A stretch of DNA of 64,000 nt, from positions 399,363 to 463,362 of the forward strand of contig NZ_SMUV01000074.1 of NCBI RefSeq assembly GCF_004358185.1, given 5' to 3'. This DNA is from Antarcticimicrobium luteum (GTDB lineage: Bacteria > Pseudomonadota > Alphaproteobacteria > Rhodobacterales > Rhodobacteraceae). Below are positions 53,636 to 63,082 of the stretch, in pieces. The notes beneath the pieces were generated by a model that was not told the DNA's origin, ran no database searches, and worked only from the letters and a program-made list of their open reading frames with translations. The position numbers and the translations under genes are program-made. Each line of letters starts with the position of its first letter. The stretch's first letter is position 1.

Positions 53636-54802
53636 ATGCCAGTGATCACCAATATCGAGGATCTCAAACGCATTTACGAACGCCGCGTGCCGCGCATGTT
53701 CTACGACTACGCCGAAAGCGGCAGTTGGACTGAACAGACCTTCCGCGACAACGTTTCCGATTTCGACCTGATCCGTCTGCGCCAGCGCGTGGCGGTCGAC
53801 ATGTCGGGGCGGACCACCGCCAGCCGCATGATCGGACAGGATGTGGCGATGCCGGTGGCGCTCGCCCCGGTGGGGCTGACCGGGATGCAACATGCCGACG
53901 GCGAGATCAAGGCGGCGCGCGCGGCCGAGGCCTTCGGCGTTCCCTTCACCCTGTCCACCATGTCGATCAACTCGATCGAGGATGTGGCCGAAGCCACCAC
54001 CAACCCCTTCTGGTTCCAACTCTACACCATGAAGGACGAGGACTATGTCCGGCGCCTGATCCAGCGCGCCAAGGATGCCAAATGCTCGGCCTTGGTGATC
54101 ACGCTCGACCTGCAGTTGCTGGGACAGCGCCACAAGGATCTGAAGAACGGCCTCTCTGCCCCGCCCAAGCTGACGCCGCGGACCATCGCCAACCTCGCCA
54201 CCAAATGGCGCTGGGGGATCGGAATGCTGGGCGCCAAACGGCGCCACTTCGGCAATATCGTCGGCCATGTGCACGGCATTTCCGACGCCTCCAGCCTGGG
54301 CGCCTGGACCGCCGAGCAGTTCGACCCGACGCTCGACTGGGGCAAGATCGGCAAACTGATGGAGCAATGGGGCGGCAAGGTGATCCTCAAGGGTATCCTC
54401 GACGCCGAAGACGCGAAGATGGCGGCCAAGCTGGGCGCCGACGCGATCATCGTCTCCAACCACGGCGGCCGCCAGCTCGACGGCGCGCTCAGTTCCATCC
54501 GCATGCTGCCCGAGATCATGGACGCGGTGGGTGGCGACGTCGAGGTGCATCTCGACAGCGGCATCCGCTCGGGCCAGGACGTGCTCAAGGCGCTGGCGCT
54601 GGGGGCGCAGGGCACCATGATCGGCCGCGCTTTCGTCTACGGACTGGGCGCGATGGGGCAGCAGGGCGTGACCACCGCGCTCGAGGTGATCCGGAAAGAG
54701 CTCGACATGACCATGGCGCTCTGCGGTGAACGCAAGGTCACCGAACTGGGCCGCCACAACCTGCTAGTGCCGGAGGATTTCGGCGGTCGCTGGCAGAGCT
54801 GA
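53636..54802 (+). CDS. lldD: FMN-dependent L-lactate (alpha-hydroxy acid) dehydrogenase
   Basis: A 388-residue FMN TIM-barrel enzyme. FMN contacts are in ALAPVGLTGMQHADGE and HLDSGIRSGQDVLKALALGA; the catalytic His276 is in VSNHGGRQLDGA. Oxidises L-lactate (or a related 2-hydroxy acid) to pyruvate, passing electrons to the quinone pool. ATG at 53636 with GGAGGG upstream. Three bases before the sulfotransferase-like gene, so probably co-transcribed. Related glycolate or mandelate oxidases cannot be fully excluded. Confidence 0.85.
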   Translation: MPVITNIEDLKRIYERRVPRMFYDYAESGSWTEQTFRDNVSDFDLIRLRQRVAVDMSGRTTASRMIGQDVAMPVALAPVGLTGMQHADGEIKAARAAEAFGVPFTLSTMSINSIEDVAEATTNPFWFQLYTMKDEDYVRRLIQRAKDAKCSALVITLDLQLLGQRHKDLKNGLSAPPKLTPRTIANLATKWRWGIGMLGAKRRHFGNIVGHVHGISDASSLGAWTAEQFDPTLDWGKIGKLMEQWGGKVILKGILDAEDAKMAAKLGADAIIVSNHGGRQLDGALSSIRMLPEIMDAVGGDVEVHLDSGIRSGQDVLKALALGAQGTMIGRAFVYGLGAMGQQGVTTALEVIRKELDMTMALCGERKVTELGRHNLLVPEDFGGRWQS

Positions 54803-54805
54803 GCC

Positions 54806-55426
54806 TTGCTGATCTTCTCCGACGAAAAGCTGGCCCTGCTGGCCGTGCCCAAGACCGGGACCACCGCGCTGGAACTGGCGCTGCGGCCGCGCGCCGACAT
54901 CGCCTTTTCCAAGCAGCGCAAGCACATTACCGCACAGCGGTTCCACAACCAGATCGCGCCGTTCCTGAAGCGCGCCTTCGGTCTGGTGCCGGAACGGCTG
55001 GCGGTGATGCGCGAGCCAGAGGACCAGATCCGCAGCTGGTTCAAATACCGCAGCCGCGACCGGCTGCAGGACAAGGATGCCGCCACCGACGGGCTGAGCT
55101 TCGACGATTTCGTCCGCGACGTGATCCGCGACGATCCCCCGCCCCATGCGCGGGTCGGCAGCCAGTTCCGTTTCCTCACCTCGGCGCGCAAGCAGCTTCT
55201 GGTGCATCACCTCTTCGCCTACGAGGACCAGGCCCAACTCCTGGCCTTCCTGAAAGACCGGCTGGGGGCGCCGGTCACACCGCAACTCAGGAACGTCTCG
55301 CCCCCCGCCGAGGCCCCGCTCGACCCGGACCTGCGGGCAGAGCTGCGCGTCGCGCGGGCAGAGGAGTTCGCGCTCTACGACCGGCTGATGGCGGCGGGTG
55401 GCCACCTGGTCACGGATCCGGGCTGA
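54806..55426 (+). CDS. Sulfotransferase-family protein
   Basis: A 206-residue protein with the PAPS-binding loop AVPKTGTTALELAL (13-26; 5'-phosphosulfate motif) and a plausible 3'-phosphate motif around RLAVMREPEDQIRSWFKY (64-81). Such short proteins are frequent in Roseobacters and their acceptors are unknown. The start is TTG at 54806, three bases after lldD; no better start upstream. Cytoplasmic, no signal peptide. Confidence 0.75.
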   Translation: MLIFSDEKLALLAVPKTGTTALELALRPRADIAFSKQRKHITAQRFHNQIAPFLKRAFGLVPERLAVMREPEDQIRSWFKYRSRDRLQDKDAATDGLSFDDFVRDVIRDDPPPHARVGSQFRFLTSARKQLLVHHLFAYEDQAQLLAFLKDRLGAPVTPQLRNVSPPAEAPLDPDLRAELRVARAEEFALYDRLMAAGGHLVTDPG

Positions 55427-55556
55427 ACCCGCTGCGCCCGGCCGGCTCATGGCCGCCACAATCCCCCTTTCCATCGCACCCCATCTCGTCTATACGCGCG
55501 ACTTCACGCGGGCATACAGCCTTGGAGGATGCCCGCCCTAACCTTGGAGAAATATC

Positions 55557-56192
55557 ATGGCTGGAGAGATTCCTGATCTCGTAGCTCTGGAACGGACGGG
55601 GACAGGCAAGGGCGCCGCTCGTCAGGCGCGCCGCGCCGGCATGGTTCCTGGCGTTGTGTTTGGTGGCGACAAAGATCCGCTGGCGATCCAGATCCCCTTC
55701 AACGCACTGCTGAAGAAACTGAAGGCGGGCCGCTTCAAGTCCACCCTGTTCAACCTGAAGGTCGAAGGGCACGAGGATGTGCGCGTAATCTGCCGCGACG
55801 TGCAGCGCGACGTGGTCAAAGACCTGCCGACGCACCTGGACCTGATGCGCCTGCGCCGCACCTCGAAGATCAACCTCTTCATCCCGGTCGAGTTCATCAA
55901 CGAAGAGGCCGCACCGGGCATCAAGAAGGGTGGCGTTCTGACCATCGTCCGCCCCGAGGTCGAACTGATGGTGACCGCCGGCGACATCCCGGAAAAGCTG
56001 ACCGTGGACCTCACCGGCCTGAACGTCGGCGACACGGTGACGATCTCCGCGATCACGCTTCCGGAGGGCGCCAAGCCGACCATCGACCGCGACTTCGTGA
56101 TCGCCAACATCCAGGCCCCGTCGGGCCTGCGTTCCTCCGAGAACGAGGATGACGGCGAAGCCGAAGAGGTCGAGGCAGCTGCCGAGGAATAA
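55557..56192 (+). CDS. rplY: 50S ribosomal protein L25 (CTC/TL5 type)
   Basis: A 211-residue protein in the long two-domain form: the L25 5S-rRNA-binding domain (about 5-95; [20 protein letters not shown]) and the TL5 C-terminal beta domain (about 100-185), then an acidic tail ([16 protein letters not shown]). Preceded by TTGGAGAAATATC as RBS and ended by a strong terminator. The rplY-pth order downstream is a widespread arrangement. Confidence 0.95.
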   Translation: MAGEIPDLVALERTGTGKGAARQARRAGMVPGVVFGGDKDPLAIQIPFNALLKKLKAGRFKSTLFNLKVEGHEDVRVICRDVQRDVVKDLPTHLDLMRLRRTSKINLFIPVEFINEEAAPGIKKGGVLTIVRPEVELMVTAGDIPEKLTVDLTGLNVGDTVTISAITLPEGAKPTIDRDFVIANIQAPSGLRSSENEDDGEAEEVEAAAEE

Positions 56193-56213
56193 TCCCCCTC
56201 GCACCGCAATTGG

Positions 56214-56240
56214 AAACGGGGTCCTTCGGGGCCCCGTTTT
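56214..56240 (+). terminator. Rho-independent terminator after rplY
   Basis: AAACGGGGTCC (56214-56224) pairs with GGGCCCCGTTT (56229-56239) with one GT, closing a UUCG-type tetraloop TTCG, followed by TTTT at 56237-56240. Probably partial, since pth follows by 87 bases on the same strand. Confidence 0.9.
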
Positions 56241-56326
56241 CGTTTGCCGCGCCCGCCCTTCCCGCTCTGGATTCCGCGCCGGAATCCGGGCATGTAGAAC
56301 CCACCCGTTCACCTGCGAGGGATGCG

Positions 56327-57022
56327 ATGCAACTCTTTGTCGGCCTTGGCAATCCGGGCGCGAAATACGCGCGCAACCGGCACAACATCGGCTTCATGGC
56401 GCTGGACCGCATCGCCGAGGACCACGGCTTTGGCCCATGGAAATCGAAATTCCAGGGCCAGATCGCCGAGGGCCGCCTCGGCGGCGACAAGGTGCTGCTG
56501 CTGAAACCGGAAACCTTCATGAACCGCTCCGGCCAGTCCGTCGGCGAGGCGATGCGGTTCTACAAGCTGGAGCCGGGCGATGTGACCGTGTTCCACGACG
56601 AGCTTGACCTCGCGCCGGGCAAGGTGCGGGTGAAACAGGGCGGCGGCCATGCCGGCCACAACGGGCTGCGCTCGATCCACGACCATATCGGCGAGGGGTA
56701 TCGCCGCGTGCGCCTCGGTATCGGCCACCCGGGGCGCAAGGAGGCGGTGGCGGGCTATGTGCTGCACGATTTCCCCAAGGCCGACGAGGACTGGCTTGAC
56801 GACGTTCTGCGCGGCCTCTCCGACGGCGCCGGCCAACTCGCCGCCGGTGACGGCGGCAAGTTCATGAACGCCGTCGCCCTGCGCACCGCGCCGCCGCGCT
56901 CTTCGACCTCGCCGAAACCGGAGGCAAAGCCGGGCGCGCCCGCCAAGCCGGATGACGGCACCGCCCCCCCGGCCGAAGACGGCCGCAGCCCGATGCAGAA
57001 ACTCATGGACAGGTTCCGGTGA
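56327..57022 (+). CDS. pth: Peptidyl-tRNA hydrolase
   Basis: A 231-residue enzyme. The N-terminal [20 protein letters not shown] contains the catalytic His19 and substrate-binding Asn residues; [10 protein letters not shown] and [20 protein letters not shown] are further signatures. It releases tRNA from dropped-off peptidyl-tRNA. A Pro/Ala-rich tail beyond residue 190 extends the usual length by about 35. Its stop overlaps the next small ORF (GTGA). Confidence 0.96.
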   Translation: MQLFVGLGNPGAKYARNRHNIGFMALDRIAEDHGFGPWKSKFQGQIAEGRLGGDKVLLLKPETFMNRSGQSVGEAMRFYKLEPGDVTVFHDELDLAPGKVRVKQGGGHAGHNGLRSIHDHIGEGYRRVRLGIGHPGRKEAVAGYVLHDFPKADEDWLDDVLRGLSDGAGQLAAGDGGKFMNAVALRTAPPRSSTSPKPEAKPGAPAKPDDGTAPPAEDGRSPMQKLMDRFR

Positions 57023-57222
57023 CCCTGCCGGGCGCGCTGCGCCAGCAGGCGGCGTCCTGCGACCGGCTCGGCTCGCCCTTCATGGCGCGGCTGCTGACCC
57101 GGGCTGGGGCCGACCATTGGCCGGCGGGCAGCGCCCTCACCCTGCGGCTCTGGCCCGGGGATCTGACCATCGAACTGGGCCGCGCCGATTTCCACGGCCG
57201 CTGGGTGCGCTGGAACGCCTAG
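57019..57222 (+). CDS. Short ORF resembling the start of a DUF2332 protein
   Basis: A 67-residue product from a GTG overlapping the pth stop. The segment [20 protein letters not shown] then [16 protein letters not shown] resembles, from memory, the N-terminus of DUF2332 proteins, which run to about 330 residues. Here the frame stops after GRWVRWNA and no continuation is seen in other frames. It is either a truncated remnant or a short derivative coupled to pth. Low certainty. Confidence 0.45.
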   Translation: MTLPGALRQQAASCDRLGSPFMARLLTRAGADHWPAGSALTLRLWPGDLTIELGRADFHGRWVRWNA

Positions 57223-57296
57223 GCCGGTTTCCCCAGCGTCGCCCTTGCCGCAGGCCCCCCGCTCAGCTCAGATAGGGCAAAGCGGGAGGAGAAGAG

Positions 57297-58460
57297 ATGC
57301 GTGCAATCGGGAAATGGCTGGGCCGGGTCCTGCTGGCCCTGGTGCTGGCCGTGGTCGTCGTGGGCCTGTGGAAACGCGAAGAGATCCTGCGCCTCTGGGC
57401 GGTCAACACGCTTTTCGACGAGGGGCGGATCGTGCAGAACTTCTCGCATATGGACGCGGCCTTCCTCACCGTGCCGCTGCCGCGTGGCGAGGCCACGGCG
57501 AGCCCCCTGGCCAAGGGGGCAGCCATCGCCCTGCCCGCAGGCGCCGATACCTGGCTGCAAGAACGTGCCGTCACCTCGCTGCTGGTGATGAAGGACGGCG
57601 AGATCCGGTTCGAGGATTATTACCTCGGCACCGCCCCCGACGACCGCCGGATCTCATGGTCGGTCGCAAAAAGCTATCTCTCCGCCCTGCTCGGCGTGCT
57701 GCTGGAAGAGGGCGCGATCACCTCGATTGACGAGCCGGTGGTGAAATACGCGCCCCTGCTCAAGGGCTCGGCCTATGACGGCGCCAGCATCCGCAACGTG
57801 CTGAACATGGCCTCGGGCGTCACCTTCGACGAGGATTACTTCGACTTCAATTCCGACATCAACCGCATGGGCCGGGTGGTGGCCCTCGGCGGCACGCTGG
57901 ACGATTTCGCGGCAAGCTTCACCGACCGCTTCGCCGCGCCGGGCGAGACCTGGCAATATGTCTCCATCGACACCCATGTGATCGGCATGGTGATCCGCGG
58001 CGCCACCGGGCGCAGCGTGACCGAACTGCTGCAGGAAAAGATCCTGACCCCGCTGAGACCGGAGAGCGATGGCTATTACATCACCGACGGGGCCGGCACC
58101 GCCTTTGTCCTCGGCGGGCTGAACTTCACCACCCGGGATTTCGCCCGCTTCGGCCAGATGGTCCTGCAGGACGGCGCCTTCGGCGGCACTCAGGTCGTCC
58201 CGGCCGATTGGATCGCCGCCTCGACCGCGCCCAGCGCCCCCACCGCCCCGGGCAAGACCCGCTACGGCTTTCAATGGTGGATTCCGGTCGATTACCATGA
58301 GGGCGAGTTTTTCGCGCGCGGGGTCTACGGCCAGTTCATCTATATCGACCGCCCCGCCGGCGTGGTGATCGTCGCCACCGGCGCCGACCGGCGATTCCGG
58401 GACGAGGGCGCGTTCGAGCAGAACCTGGAAATGTTCCGCCGAATCGTACAGACCCTGTAG
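57297..58460 (+). CDS. Beta-lactamase-fold serine hydrolase
   Basis: A 387-residue protein with an N-terminal membrane anchor (about 5-25, uncleaved or lipid-free signal). The class C-like motifs are S122-V-A-K125 (SVAKSYLSALLG), the tyrosine motif YVSID in WQYVSIDTH, and a KTG-equivalent region GVYGQFIYID. Such membrane-anchored proteins act as esterases or peptidases on the periplasmic side rather than as antibiotic-degrading enzymes. RBS GGGAGGAGA. Monocistronic or with the DUF2237 gene nine bases later. Confidence 0.85.
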   Translation: MRAIGKWLGRVLLALVLAVVVVGLWKREEILRLWAVNTLFDEGRIVQNFSHMDAAFLTVPLPRGEATASPLAKGAAIALPAGADTWLQERAVTSLLVMKDGEIRFEDYYLGTAPDDRRISWSVAKSYLSALLGVLLEEGAITSIDEPVVKYAPLLKGSAYDGASIRNVLNMASGVTFDEDYFDFNSDINRMGRVVALGGTLDDFAASFTDRFAAPGETWQYVSIDTHVIGMVIRGATGRSVTELLQEKILTPLRPESDGYYITDGAGTAFVLGGLNFTTRDFARFGQMVLQDGAFGGTQVVPADWIAASTAPSAPTAPGKTRYGFQWWIPVDYHEGEFFARGVYGQFIYIDRPAGVVIVATGADRRFRDEGAFEQNLEMFRRIVQTL

Positions 58461-58469
58461 GCTGCCCCC

Positions 58470-58841
58470 ATGGAACCGGATGACAGCCTCAATGTGCTCG
58501 GCGGGGTGCTCGCGCCCTGTTCGCGCGATCCGCTGACCGGGTTCTTCCGCGACGGGCATTGCAACACCTGCGCGGCGGACCAGGGCAGCCACACCGTCTG
58601 CACGGTGATGACCGACGAATTCCTCGCGTTTTCGAAATATGTCGGCAACGACCTGAGCACGCCGCGACCCGAATTCGGGTTTCCGGGCCTCAAGTCAGGC
58701 GACCGCTGGTGCCTGTGTGCCGCGCGGTTCCTGCAGGCCCATGAAGAGGGATGCGCACCCAGGGTGCATCTGGCCGCGACCCATGCCCGCGCGCTGGACG
58801 TGGTGCCGCTGTCGGTGCTGCGCGAGAACGCTGCGCCCTAA
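58470..58841 (+). CDS. DUF2237 family protein
   Basis: A 123-residue soluble protein with the family pattern LNVLGGVLAPCSRDPLTGFF, RDGHCNTCAADQGSHTVC, MTDEFLAFSKYVGNDLSTP and GDRWCLCAARF. The conserved cysteines suggest metal binding. Function unknown. It converges with the LuxR gene, overlapping by four bases at the stops. Confidence 0.85.
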   Translation: MEPDDSLNVLGGVLAPCSRDPLTGFFRDGHCNTCAADQGSHTVCTVMTDEFLAFSKYVGNDLSTPRPEFGFPGLKSGDRWCLCAARFLQAHEEGCAPRVHLAATHARALDVVPLSVLRENAAP

Positions 58842-59320
58842 TCGCCGGCCATCAGATCCTCGATGAACAGGCTCAGCAATTGGGGCCGGCCGCTGACCCC
58901 GGCCTTGCGATAGATCGCGTTGCTCTGCGCCTTGACGGTGCCGTCCGAGGTGTTGCGCAGCTCGGCGATCTCGGCCAGGCTCAGCCCCTTGATCGAGAAC
59001 AGCGCCACATCCCGTTCCGCCGGGGTCAGGCCCCAGGCGCTGAACCGCTCCTCTAGGTGATCCTTGAAGGCCGATTGCACCAGCCGCAGGCTCTCCTCGG
59101 CGGCCTGAACCCGGCGCTGGCTGCGGCGATAAGCGATCCAGCCCAGCACCACCCCCAGGATCAGCCCCACCGCGGCGCCGATTTCCAGCAGCTCCCGCGT
59201 TTGCCAACTGACCGGGCGCGCGCGGACCTCCAGTACCGTCAGCATGATGTCGGACACGAAGAACATGGCGCAGAGGCCCTGCACCGACATCAGCAGCCCC
59301 AGCAGCCAGCCCGCCCTCAT
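58838..59320 (-). CDS. Membrane-anchored LuxR-type regulator
   Basis: A 160-residue protein. Two N-terminal membrane helices (about 5-25 and 45-65) precede a short coiled segment and a LuxR/FixJ-type helix-turn-helix at the C-terminus (LTPAERDVALFSIKGLSLAE, NTSDGTVKAQSNAIYRKAG). The ATG at 59320 is chosen for its AGGAG at the right distance; a TTG at 59362 is weak. No receiver or ligand domain is visible, so a membrane signal may control it. Encoded after two low-complexity secreted proteins on the same strand, which it may regulate. Confidence 0.8.
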   Translation of the reverse strand: MRAGWLLGLLMSVQGLCAMFFVSDIMLTVLEVRARPVSWQTRELLEIGAAVGLILGVVLGWIAYRRSQRRVQAAEESLRLVQSAFKDHLEERFSAWGLTPAERDVALFSIKGLSLAEIAELRNTSDGTVKAQSNAIYRKAGVSGRPQLLSLFIEDLMAGD

Positions 59321-59362
59321 GCGGCCGCTCCTGCCGGTGGCGCAGCCGACGCCAGACGCCAA

Positions 59363-59827
59363 TCAGTCATCGCCGCCTTCGCCATCGCCGCCATCCCCGT
59401 CGCCACCGTCGCCATCCCCGTCGCCGCCGTCGCCATCGCCGCTCTCCCCATCGCCGCTGTCTGCGCCGTCATCGCCACCGTCGTCACCTCCGGCGTCGCC
59501 ATCCGTAGCGGGCACACCTTGCGCCTGGCTGAAGAGATCGAGAAGACCGCGGCGCGGGGCGGCGGCGCCTTCTGCCTCTCGGCTCTCGGTATAGTCGCGC
59601 AGAATCTCGTTGGTGCGCGGATTTACGATGATCTCGCGCTCACGCGTCGGGCTGGCGGCGACGATCCGGGCACGGCCGAGAAAGGTGCGTGTCACGGTGA
59701 TCTCGGTATAGCCCTGTTGCCGCAGTTGACGGGTGATCGCATCGGTGACCCCGTCCGCCCGGCCGGCGCCGGCGCCGGCCACCACCAGGGTCAGGGCCAG
59801 GATCAGCCTGTTCAGTCGTTGCGGCAT
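59363..59827 (-). CDS. Secreted protein with an Asp/Gly repeat tail
   Basis: A 154-residue protein. Signal peptide to about residue 24 (AGRA-DG), then a PepSY-like alpha/beta unit (ITRQLRQQGYTEITVTRTFL and REIIVNPRTNEILRDY), then an extended tail from about 107 made almost only of Gly, Asp, Ser and Glu (GDGDGGDGD repeats). GGAGG precedes the ATG. The tail may bind calcium or other cations. It lies between the similar GHD-repeat protein and the LuxR gene. Confidence 0.75.
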   Translation of the reverse strand: MPQRLNRLILALTLVVAGAGAGRADGVTDAITRQLRQQGYTEITVTRTFLGRARIVAASPTREREIIVNPRTNEILRDYTESREAEGAAAPRRGLLDLFSQAQGVPATDGDAGGDDGGDDGADSGDGESGDGDGGDGDGDGGDGDGGDGEGGDD

Positions 59828-59956
59828 GGCCCGCCTCCATCCTCATTGCGCGTTTCGGGGCACGGCGTGACCCGTGCCCCGGAACAGCGGGCCGGTCCAG
59901 CCATGACGTCCGGTTCCGGATATCACAACTGGCCGCCCGTTTCATGCGGTGCCGGA

Positions 59957-60433
59957 TCAGTCGTCGCCGTCACCGCTTTCGCCGTCGCCGCTTTCGCCGC
60001 CATGACCTTCGCCGCCATGACCCTCGCCACCGTGACCGTCACCGCTGTCCCCTTCGCCGCCATCGCTGTCGCCGCTTTCGCCGTGTCCGCCGTCGCTGCC
60101 GCCGCTCTCGCCGTGACCGGCGCCGTCGTCGCCGCTGTCATGGCCGGCACCGTCGTCGCCGCCGCTGTCATGGCCGGCACCGTCGTCGCCGCTGTCATGG
60201 CCCACACCGTCGTCGCCGCTGTCATGGCCGACGCCGTCATCGCCGCTGCTGTCATGGCCCACACCATCGTCGCCGCTGTCGTGGCCGACGCCGGAGGCAC
60301 CACCGGCGACGCCGGCGGCCGCCTGGCCGGCACCATCGAAATCGCGCCCCACGCGCCCGGCATAATCCGAGGCATGCGCGGTCGCGGTCAACCCAAGCAG
60401 AATGGCGCTGGTGGTCATCAGAATTCTGGTCAT
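59957..60433 (-). CDS. Secreted His/Asp/Gly repeat protein
   Basis: A 158-residue protein with signal peptide cleaved near AHA-SDY (21/22). Residues 48-103 are six tandem copies of G(V/A)GHDS(S/G)GDD of 9-10 residues, followed by GHGES, GEGHGG and GDGE repeats to the end. The pattern places one His and two or three Asp per unit, suggesting metal or proton binding. RBS AGGAG. I do not recognise a family. Real expression is likely because the signal peptide, RBS and paralogous neighbour agree. Confidence 0.7.
   Translation of the reverse strand: MTRILMTTSAILLGLTATAHASDYAGRVGRDFDGAGQAAAGVAGGASGVGHDSGDDGVGHDSSGDDGVGHDSGDDGVGHDSGDDGAGHDSGGDDGAGHDSGDDGAGHGESGGSDGGHGESGDSDGGEGDSGDGHGGEGHGGEGHGGESGDGESGDGDD
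60125..60292 (-). repeat. Tandem 27/30-base coding repeats
   Basis: Six consecutive near-identical units encode the G-x-GHDSGDD repeats. Units of 9 and 10 codons alternate irregularly, consistent with slippage or unequal exchange, so copy number may vary between strains. Confidence 0.8.
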
Positions 60434-60588
60434 GTCGTTTCTCCTGTCGTTGTCATGAACCGGTGTGGCGGTGAACGTCCGCCTGGTTCGACACTCGGCC
60501 CATCGGGGACAGGAAAACCATTCCGCACAGGTTTATTCCGGCGGAGGGCCCCTCGCGGTTTAGGGCTGCAAACTTTGGTTTAGGCGAT

Positions 60589-60618
60589 AAAACAAAGGGG
60601 CCGCCCAAAGGCAGCCCC
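60589..60618 (-). terminator. Rho-independent terminator after trpB
   Basis: On the minus strand GGGGCTGCC (60618-60610) pairs with GGCGGCCCC (60605-60597), one GT, loop TTTG, followed by TTTGTTTT (60596-60589). Ends the ihfB-lapA-trpF-GNAT-trpB transcript or its trpB part. Confidence 0.85.
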
Positions 60619-60645
60619 CGTATCCTGTCCCGTCGCGGCCCGCGT

Positions 60646-61899
60646 TCAGTCGGCGTCGCGCCCCTCGGTGTCGGACATGTCAAAGCCGAGGTGCTTGGCG
60701 ACGGTAAAGATGTCCTTGTCGCCGCGCCCGCACATGTTCATCACGATGATATGCTCGCGCGGCAGATCTCCGGCGATCTTCATCACATGGGCCAGTGCAT
60801 GGCTCGGCTCCAGCGCCGGGATGATTCCCTCCAGCGCGCAAGAAAGCTGGAACGCCTCCAGCGCCTCCTTGTCGGTGATCGAGACATATTGCGCCCGGCC
60901 CACCTCGTGCAGCCAGGAATGCTCCGGCCCGATGCCGGGGTAATCGAGGCCCGCCGAGATCGAATAGCCTTCCAGGATCTGGCCGTCATCGTCCTGCAAC
61001 AGATAGGTGCGGTTGCCGTGCAGCACACCGGGGCGCCCGCCGGTCAGGCTGGCGCAATGCTGCATCTTTTCGTCCACACCCTTGCCGCCGGCCTCGACGC
61101 CGATGATGTTCACCGATTTGTCGTCTAGGAACGGATAGAACAGCCCCATCGCGTTCGAGCCGCCGCCAATCGCCGCGATCACGGTGTCGGGCAGGCGCCC
61201 CTCGCCCTCCTGCTCGGCCAGCTGCCAGCGCACCTCCTTGCCGATGATCGACTGGAAATCGCGCACCATCGCCGGATAGGGGTGCGGGCCGGCCACCGTG
61301 CCGATGCAATAGAAGGTATCGCGCACATTGGTCACCCAGTCGCGCAGCGCGTCGTTCATCGCGTCCTTGAGCGTGCCGCGACCGGATGTCACCGGAATCA
61401 CCTCGGCGCCCAGCAGGCGCATGCGGAACACGTTGGGGGCCTGCCGCCGCACGTCATGGGCGCCCATGTAGACCACGCATTTCAGCCCGAACTTGGCGCA
61501 GACCGTGGCGGTGGCCACGCCATGCTGCCCCGCCCCGGTCTCGGCGATGATCCGGGTCTTGCCCATGCGCCGCGCCAGCAGGATCTGGCCCAGCACGTTG
61601 TTGATCTTATGCGCGCCGGTATGGTTCAGCTCGTCGCGCTTGAGATAGATCTTTGCGCCGCCCAGATGGTCGGTGAGCCGTTCGGCGAAGTAAAGCGGGC
61701 TGGGCCGGCCGACATAGTTCTTCCACAGATCGTCCATCTCGGCCCAGAAGGCCGGGTCGGTCTTGGCCCGTTCGTACTCTTCCTCGAGGCTCAGGATCAG
61801 CGGCATCAGCGTCTCGCTGACAAAGCGGCCGCCGAATATGCCGAACCGGCCCTTGTCGTCAGGGCCGTTCATGAAGCTGTTGAAAAGATCGTCGGCCAT
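60646..61899 (-). CDS. trpB: Tryptophan synthase beta subunit
   Basis: A 417-residue PLP enzyme. The PLP lysine is Lys98 in [11 protein letters not shown]; the phosphate-binding [10 protein letters not shown] and the C-terminal MCGRGDKD are present. Joins indole with serine to make tryptophan. ATG at 61899 (MADDLFNSF) is chosen. It follows the GNAT gene by 17 bases in a trpF-GNAT-trpB unit. Confidence 0.96.
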   Translation of the reverse strand: MADDLFNSFMNGPDDKGRFGIFGGRFVSETLMPLILSLEEEYERAKTDPAFWAEMDDLWKNYVGRPSPLYFAERLTDHLGGAKIYLKRDELNHTGAHKINNVLGQILLARRMGKTRIIAETGAGQHGVATATVCAKFGLKCVVYMGAHDVRRQAPNVFRMRLLGAEVIPVTSGRGTLKDAMNDALRDWVTNVRDTFYCIGTVAGPHPYPAMVRDFQSIIGKEVRWQLAEQEGEGRLPDTVIAAIGGGSNAMGLFYPFLDDKSVNIIGVEAGGKGVDEKMQHCASLTGGRPGVLHGNRTYLLQDDDGQILEGYSISAGLDYPGIGPEHSWLHEVGRAQYVSITDKEALEAFQLSCALEGIIPALEPSHALAHVMKIAGDLPREHIIVMNMCGRGDKDIFTVAKHLGFDMSDTEGRDAD

Positions 61900-61916
61900 C
61901 GCGCGTTCCCCCGCTG

Positions 61917-62369
61917 TCAATCCAGATAGCGTTTAAAGCCAATATGCGAGGCGGTAAAGCCGAGCCGTTCGTAGAAACGGTGGCTGTCGGTGCGGCTTTT
62001 GTTCATGGTCAGCTGGATCAGCCCACAACCGGCCTCGCGCGCCCGCCTCTCGACGTCGGCGAACATCTGCGCCCCTAAGCCCTGGCCGCGCAGATGATCC
62101 GCGACGCGGACGCCCTCGACCTGCGCCCGGCGCGTGGCCGAGAGCGACAGACCCGAGATGAAGGTCAACTGATAGGTGGCCACCACCGCGCCGCTGTCAT
62201 CCTCGCCGACGATCAGCTTGTTCGCGCCCTCCCGCTGCATCGCGTCGAAGGCGGCCAGGTAGCGGTCCATCCCGGCGGTTTCGCGGCCCTTGCCCAGCAT
62301 GTCGTCGGCCATCAGGGCCACCACGGCGGCCACATCTTCGCGGCCCCCCTCGCGGAATCGAATCGTCAT
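61917..62369 (-). CDS. GNAT-family N-acetyltransferase
   Basis: A 150-residue GNAT protein: the acetyl-CoA motif in [20 protein letters not shown] (RGQGLG) and the C-terminal [10 protein letters not shown] are typical. Substrate unknown. Inserted between trpF and trpB with four-base overlap to trpF; the same insertion occurs in related genomes as far as I recall. Confidence 0.88.
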   Translation of the reverse strand: MTIRFREGGREDVAAVVALMADDMLGKGRETAGMDRYLAAFDAMQREGANKLIVGEDDSGAVVATYQLTFISGLSLSATRRAQVEGVRVADHLRGQGLGAQMFADVERRAREAGCGLIQLTMNKSRTDSHRFYERLGFTASHIGFKRYLD

Positions 62370-63013
62370 CGTGCCGCCGCCTCTACAAAGTCGCGGATCA
62401 GATCCGCGTCCTTCACTCCCGGCGCGCTTTCCACACCGGACGAGACATCGACCTGCCGCGCGCCGGTCAGGCGGATCGCGGCGGCGACGTTCTCGGGGGT
62501 CAGCCCGCCGGCCAGCATCCAGGGCCGCTGCCAGTATTTCCGCCCGGCCAGCAGTTGCCAGTCGAAAGCCAGCCCGTTGCCGCCGGGCAGCTCCGCCCCC
62601 CGGGGCGGTTTGGCGTCGATCAACAGCTGGTCGGCCACCTGGGCGTAAAGGTCGATCTGTGCCAGATCCGCCGCATCCTCCACGCCCACCGCCTTCATCA
62701 CCGGCAGGCCATAGCGCGCGCGGACCGCGCTCACCCGTTCGGGGCTTTCCTTGCCGTGCAGCTGCAACATGTCCAGCGGCACGGTCTCGGTCAGCCGGTC
62801 CAGCGTCGCATCATCGGCATTCACCGTCAGCGCCACCTTGCAAATGCCCTCGGGCAAGCTCAGCGCCAGCTGCGCGGCCTCGTCCAGCCCCAGGTTGCGC
62901 GGCGATTTGGCAAAGAAGACAAACCCGACATAGGCGGCCCCGGCCTCGGCGGCCGCCCGCACATCGGCTGCCCGGCGCAGCCCGCAGATTTTCACCCGGA
63001 TGTCAGATCTCAT
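62366..63013 (-). CDS. trpF: Phosphoribosylanthranilate isomerase
   Basis: A 215-residue TIM barrel. [12 protein letters not shown] holds the catalytic Cys10, [11 protein letters not shown] and [10 protein letters not shown] are conserved, and the catalytic Asp is in [17 protein letters not shown] near the end binds phosphate. Third step after anthranilate in tryptophan synthesis. Confidence 0.95.
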   Translation of the reverse strand: MRSDIRVKICGLRRAADVRAAAEAGAAYVGFVFFAKSPRNLGLDEAAQLALSLPEGICKVALTVNADDATLDRLTETVPLDMLQLHGKESPERVSAVRARYGLPVMKAVGVEDAADLAQIDLYAQVADQLLIDAKPPRGAELPGGNGLAFDWQLLAGRKYWQRPWMLAGGLTPENVAAAIRLTGARQVDVSSGVESAPGVKDADLIRDFVEAAAR

Positions 63014-63082
63014 GGCTGGCGGTTTAGCGCGCTCTCGGAACGGGGGAAACCGTTTTCCACCCGGACCGCGGGACAGCCGGCC

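Noticed and set aside
60125..60292. Possible CRISPR or other spaced repeat array
   Set aside because: The repeats are contiguous, in codon phase and without unique spacers; they encode a peptide repeat.
59944..60474. Arg/His-rich plus-strand frame over the repeat protein
   Set aside because: It is the antisense reading of the GHD repeats; no signal peptide, RBS or family supports it.
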